From Delphinapterus leucas (taxonomy: Eukaryota; Chordata; Mammalia; Artiodactyla; Monodontidae), in the NCBI RefSeq assembly GCF_002288925.2, contig NW_022098069.1:69458758-69522757 (forward strand): DNA of 64,000 bases, read 5' to 3'. Made by a program: the position numbers and the translations under genes. The stretch's first letter is position 1. Each line of letters opens with the position of its first letter. Shown piece after piece: positions 59,398 to 64,000 of the stretch. The notes beneath the pieces were generated by a model that had not been told where the DNA came from, did not search any database, and saw only the letters and a list, made by a program, of their open reading frames with translations.

Positions 59398-59700
59398 TTT
59401 TTTTTTGCTTTTTTAAAAAATTTTTATTGGAGTATAGTTGCTTTACAATGTTGTGTTAGTTTCAGGTGTACAGGAAAGTGAATCAGTTATATCTATATCT
59501 ATATATAGGTATCTCTTTATATATCTCCACTCTTTTTTAGATTCTTTTCCCATATAGGTCAATACAGAGTATTGAGTAGAGTTCCCTGTGCTATACAGTA
59601 GGTCCTTATTAGTTATCTATTATATATATAGCACTGTGTATATGTCAATCCCAGTCTCCCAATTTATCTCTGTCCCCCTTATCCACTGGGTGTTTTGATT
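59398..59700 (-). mobile_element. L1 3'-end fragment, antisense
   Basis: TTTTTATTGGAGTATAGTTG, TTCAGGTGTACAGGAAAGTG and CTATACAGTAGGTCCTTATT are the antisense cetartiodactyl L1 3' UTR landmarks. It is about 300 bp and strongly 5'-truncated. Confidence 0.85.
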
Positions 59701-60500
59701 TGGGTGGCTAGAAGAAAGATGGTTTCAACTGGTATCAAGGGGGTAGGCCTGGAATTGAGGTACAAAGAGTTATCCCTCACTCCCAGCCCCGTCCAGAGGC
59801 CATGAGGATGAAGAGAGTCATCCTCAGTCCTTGGGAAGTGGATTTGAAGGTGAACTAGTATCATTACAATCCTGATCTGTGCCCACCTGGGTCAAGTTCA
59901 ATAAGCCTATGTGTCTGGAAATTACCCAATTTGTATCCTGTGATATCACCTCAGTGTTCAGAATTTTCTCTAAGCAGTGACCACATGTGCTATATTTCAG
60001 AGGACATGGTACAGGGGTAGGTACTATAGGAATAAGAATATTTCAGGAGCATGGTCTCTGGAGGAGAAACCCCTCGATTCTTGAGGTAATAATGGCATAA
60101 AGTTACCTAAAAGTGGACATTCAGAAGATCAGGGCTTCTTCACAGAGGCTTTGAGAACTATAAATGCTATGGGTTCTATGTTTCAGATGATAAGACTGTC
60201 AATTCTGAGGGGAAAAAGCAGCTGAATTTATCTTGTTGAGCAAGGGAGATAGAATATTGGAACACAATTTACTTGAAGATTGCTTGAGCAGGACTTATAT
60301 ATACGTTTCTGAGTGAGTACAGAGGGTTTTGATTAGTTCTAAGAGAAGAGAGAAACCTTTTTATTAATTCTAACAGAATCAGGGAATAATGTTGATTGGC
60401 TCTTGGACCAAAGCTGGGCTGATTTAGCCTACTCAGTTCAAAACTGTTTCATTTTGGTCATATAATCCCTGATAGGATTTCAAAAAGCCAGGTTTCTCAA
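59701..60500. other. Unique sequence
   Basis: Nothing was recognised. Confidence 0.4.
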
Positions 60501-60737
60501 GGATCATGATTTTTTTTTTTTTTTTTTTTTTTTCGGTACGCAGGCCTCTCACTGTCGTGGCCCCTCCTGTTGCGGAGCACAGGATCCGGACGTGCAGGCT
60601 CAGCGGCCATGGCTCACGGGCCCAGCCGCTCCGCAGCATGTGGGATCCTCCCGGACTGGGGCACGAACCCGCGTCCCCCGCATTGGCAGGCAGACTCTCA
60701 ACCACTGCGCCACCAGGGAAGCCTGGACCATGATTTT
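60501..60737 (-). mobile_element. CHR-type SINE, short GC-rich class, with TSD
   Basis: Antisense body 60514-60724 with a 20+ T run on the left. TSD GGATCATGATTTT and GGACCATGATTTT (60501-60513, 60725-60737) differ at one base. Frames of 75 and 90 aa are SINE-derived. Confidence 0.93.
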
Positions 60738-61115
60738 TAAAGAATGAGGTTTCTTAGTGCTACGTCCCTGATGCTCACCAGCAGATGCAGTTTTACAGTT
60801 TTGAGCATATTCAATCAGTCACACCAAAAAAGAGTTTGAATTATGCGGTCTAACCATGTTTACTGATCAAATTAACTGGAAAATATTTGAATCTCTTATT
60901 CATTTTGTGTTACAAAGACTCAGTCTTTAGCAAAACTTAACACTCTTTCATGCATTAAGAATGGGAAGCCTAAAGCGGGCTGTGTGTCCTAGAAGTAAAA
61001 GCCATGGGTTACGGCATCTGGACCAGAGGGATTCCAGAGTAAGTTCCGTGCCGTTCCGTTCCGTTCCGTTTCATGAGCATTCATGAAACACATGATAGTA
61101 ATATCATGCCTACTG
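60738..61115. other. Unique sequence with short tandem repeat
   Basis: Holds the GTTCC array and a small palindrome, TTTCATGA-GCAT-TCATGAAA (61069-61088). No gene was seen. Confidence 0.45.
61043..61070. repeat. (GTTCC)n short array
   Basis: Four to five GTTCC units with one variant. Confidence 0.9.
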
Positions 61116-61119
61116 TGGT

Positions 61120-61310
61120 TACGTGCCTGGGTGCCTGTTGTTTTACATATGCAATCTCTGATTCTCAACAATTCTGCAAGAAAGTAAGTGTATTGCTATT
61201 ACCATTTTACAAATGAAAAATCTGGGGCTTAGATAACCTGTCTAAGGTCATCCAAGTGGTAAACGATGGAACAAGAGATTTAACAAAGGCCTCTCTGACT
61301 CCAGATTCCA
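61120..61310 (-). mobile_element. MIR, antisense, decayed
   Basis: ATTACCATTTTACAAATGAA, then AAGGTCATCCAAGTGGTAAA and CTCTCTGACTCCAGATTCC, follow the antisense MIR core. Confidence 0.7.
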
Positions 61311-61312
61311 AG

Positions 61313-61910
61313 ATCAAACCTCTGTACCTTGCCCATACCTCTCTCCCTCTCCATGTGAATCTATTACAAGTGCGCACAAACATTGCCATAGGATGGTTCT
61401 GAGGAGTGCATTTTTGCAAGGACAAGTAATTCACCGATAAACTATTGCTACCCATTTCAGGCCTCAGTTAGGACGCTCACTGTATCTTCAGTATCCTAGC
61501 GGTAGCTCACGAGACAAACTCATTTCAGCTAATCACCAGGCCACTTCATCACCATCTCTGCTTTGGGTTGGGAAGGCACTGGAATGGGGACACTTCAGGA
61601 TCGCCCAGAGGACAGAGTGAAATGTTAGTAAAAGGTTTCCCCTTAGAGTTGTGGTTCTTCACTCTGACTTTGGTTTCCCTGTTCTCTACCTATACTTTCA
61701 AGTCCATCAGTGCTTCCAATCTGGACAAGAATCACCAACTGTAATGGCTCATACCAAGGTTTAACTGCTAAGCGCATCACTAAACGTTTTTTATTTTCAA
61801 AAGAAAAAAAAGATAGAAGACAACGGCTAACCCAGAGAAAGCAACCATTAGCAGCACAGATCTTTATGCATTCATTAGTCTTTTGTACCTAACTCTTGAA
61901 TGTACCTGGT
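61313..61910. other. Unique sequence
   Basis: Nothing was recognised. Confidence 0.4.
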
Positions 61911-61912
61911 AC

Positions 61913-62385
61913 TGAAGGATGGCAGAATGTGCTTCCCCAAAATATGTCACTTGGGCATATGGGCAAGAAGGACACTCTGATCTTCCTTTTTCTTCCCCAA
62001 AGCAGGAGATAAAACTCTCATGTGAAAGATGCCCTCCCGGTACCAGGAGGAAAGGAACATTCTTATCACCAGAGGCGGGGAGTGGAGGCCAAGAGAACTC
62101 TGTACAAACAGACCTTGTTAAAATAACTCTGATCTTCCTTTGCTCTCCCCATATATTTTAGTTATGTCTCCACAATTGCCTCTTAGTTCAACCTAGTATA
62201 TAAATGCACTTAGATTTTGCCACTTCTTTGTGTCTTCATTTCCTTATGAAGGCTCCTGTATCCTGTAAAGCTTGTATTCAATAAACCTGTATGCTTTTCT
62301 CCCGTTAATCTATCTTATGTCAATTTAATTCTCAGGCCCAGCCAGGGACTCAAAGAGGGTAGAAGTAAAATTCCTACCCCCCCCC
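61913..62385 (+). mobile_element. ERV1-type solo LTR, sense (LTR B)
   Basis: It starts TGAAGGATGGCAGAATGTGC. A TATATAAATGC box is near 62198, a perfect AATAAA near 62281, then CTCCCGTTAATCTATC and GTCAATTTAATTCTCAGGC. Start and U5-like end match LTR A in order and orientation, so both are one family. It ends in a C-rich run. Confidence 0.7.
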
Positions 62386-62389
62386 ACAC

Positions 62390-63920
62390 CGCCCCGACAG
62401 TACCTATGGTACCGTGCTCAACCCTGCAAAGTGAGACTGAGTAAAATCCACTTCCTGCCCTCAGCGAGCCTGTCTTCCATCACAGAAGACAGATAGGTCA
62501 ACATGAGCATGGGAGCATGGCAAAGGCATCACTGGAGTCATGCACAGGTGCCCAGAGTGTAGACGGAGGTGGCAGGGGGGAGGGGGGAGGTGGCAGTGTT
62601 GCAGGGAAGGCATAGCTCCCTTTTGCCTGACCATCACATTTCTGTACGACTGACATTTTTCAGACCATGAGATGTGAGGGTAAATAGCTCTCACAGCTTT
62701 CAGCTACGTTAGGCGACCTCAATTCAAGCTGGCTGGCGAATCAGCATGTCCCTGTGATCTTTTAGGCATGTGTCCTTGCGTTCAGGACTGAGAGGTCTTG
62801 TTCTTCTAAACATCAAGAGATGCACCGCAGTGGAGGTTTCCAGAGGTTCCTACTCATCCCAGAGTATGGATGTAATGGTGGTAGTGATTTCTTTTTAAAG
62901 AACTTTCCAATAAATTAGGATTTGAGGTTAAGGTAAACCTGCTTCCGGCTTCAGAACAATCATGTTAATGACCCCTATGCAATTTGGGAGATGTGGAAAT
63001 GACTTTTGTCTAGTTGTCAATTCCACCCTTTGTGAGGGAACATTTCTGGTGGTTCAAGAGATCCACACGTTCTACTGGTGCTTATTTTTAATTGTTTTGA
63101 TGGTGTTTCTCTTGATTATTTAGTAGATGGCTTTTAATTTCCTTGAACACAGAAAGTCTGAATCATATGTAATTCCTTGCACCGTGCATAGTAAATGCAG
63201 AGATTCTAAGGATTTAGGGCTCCATCTAAGTGTAAGACATTGTCATTTTCAGGGCCAGAAGCCCAATCTACTTCAAACATCTTCTCACTATCCAAGAGTC
63301 CTTTGAATTAAGTCCTCTCTTCCCCCCCTCCCCAATTTTTGTAAATATATGTTTGTGTAATTTGGCCATTATAACATTAGCCCATTAAGATCCATAGCTA
63401 AATAACATAGGATTATTCTTGCTTTTAAAGAAATCAGAGATCCCAAGGTAGAGGTCAGAGGGAGCATGTGGTGAAGGAAAATTTGGGAAAGGGAAATCTG
63501 CTGAGGGCTTCTAGAAAGCACTGGCCAACTCTCGATAAGGAACCCCATGAAAAAATAACCAAGGCTGGGGGCAGACTTTGCCCGTTTTATGGTTTTGCAT
63601 AGGGTGAGCCTTCTAAGGCTCATAGGGCAGATAATTGTATTTGGCTACTGTAGTTACAGTAAATGGCCACAAATTAAAGGCTGGTATAGTCGGAAAGTAC
63701 ATTTATTTTTGGTATTACAATCCGTTCTAAAACGTTTTTAATATTAAAAAAATGAAACTTGATGAAACAATGCATTTAGAATGAGTATATTTAATCTTCT
63801 TTTAAAAATGTGTAGATCTATTTCTCTTAGGGAAATAAGTGAACTGCATTAAATTCCAAGTGCAAGAAAGTATACACTCTCACGTTCTGTCTTTTGTCCA
63901 GCCAGAAACTCCTCCTAACA
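62390..63920. other. Unique sequence
   Basis: No gene was recognised. A G-rich tract (about 62573-62590) contains two G6 runs. Minus frames of 77 and 84 aa show no domain. Confidence 0.45.
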
Positions 63921-63922
63921 TA

Positions 63923-64000
63923 GAGCAGTGGTTCTCACACTGGCCGATGATTTGAATACCATGGAGAATTTCATATAAATTCTCAGGTACTATCCTAGAC
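63923..64000 (+). mobile_element. MER5-like hAT element, cut by window end
   Basis: AGCAGTGGTTCTCACACTGG is the typical left terminus of the MER5 group. The remainder lies beyond the window. Confidence 0.65.

Noticed and set aside
61043..61070. CRISPR-like or satellite array
   Set aside because: Only a short GTTCC repeat without spacers. No array with regular spacing exists in the window, which is eukaryotic anyway.
62573..62590. G-quadruplex promoter element
   Set aside because: G6-A-G6-A-GG could fold, but nothing around it suggests a promoter. It is too weak to list as regulatory.

Overview
This window is mammalian nuclear DNA and almost certainly cetacean (whale or dolphin). The main evidence is about fifteen tRNA-Glu-derived SINEs of the CHR type, in three length classes. 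All carry the same A-box/B-box head, and many have clear target-site duplications (TSDs). The CHR family is shared by cetaceans, hippos and ruminants, and the short GC-rich class seen here is the type I know from toothed whales. Cetartiodactyl L1 3' ends and relics of MIR, L2, Tigger, hAT, ERV-L and ERV1 agree. I find no convincing exon of a cellular protein-coding gene on either strand. The open frames that can be read are retrotransposon remnants, SINE frames or chance frames in GC-rich DNA.

Layout. 1-5.5 kb is mostly unique DNA with two SINEs. 5.5-9.95 kb is an old antisense L1M, interrupted by a complete Tigger-like DNA transposon with matching termini, a nested L1 piece and a young SINE. 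10.6-18.2 kb holds two decayed ERV-L internal regions in opposite orientations around an antisense L1M fragment. 18.7-22 kb is mixed unique DNA and SINEs. At 22.0-22.56 kb a solo ERV1-type LTR (minus strand) lies about 430 bp from the one strong regulatory candidate, a CpG island at about 22.99-23.63 kb. 24-26.4 kb is largely unique. 26.4-29.5 kb is a nest: an L2 split by a young L1 tail and by a hairpin-forming MITE, then SINEs, one of which landed in the TSD of another. 31-33.8 kb is L2 plus antisense L1M.

35.27-40.59 kb is the best-preserved element, a sense L1 flanked by a 12-bp TSD. Its ORF1 has three nonsense codons. Its ORF2 has several frameshifts but keeps endonuclease and reverse-transcriptase signature residues. 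A 100-N assembly gap lies inside ORF2, with a 152-bp direct duplication and a 25-bp inverted copy at its edges that look like assembly artefacts. 40.9-46.5 kb has MER5-, MER2- and MITE-like relics, a perfect 17-bp hairpin and more SINEs. 47.3-51.9 kb is a long antisense L1 that has lost the endonuclease part of ORF2 and carries about 220 bp of non-L1 filler. 52-57.4 kb is mainly unique. 57.4-62.4 kb contains two related ERV1-type LTRs in the same orientation with another LTR-like block between them. The window ends inside a MER5-type element.

There are no gene systems acting together here. The content is an intergenic or intronic, repeat-rich stretch with one probable promoter/CpG island whose transcript cannot be identified from sequence alone. 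I do not see a previously undescribed biological system. The observations most worth follow-up are the CpG island, the gap artefact, the perfect hairpin and the filler inside the antisense L1.
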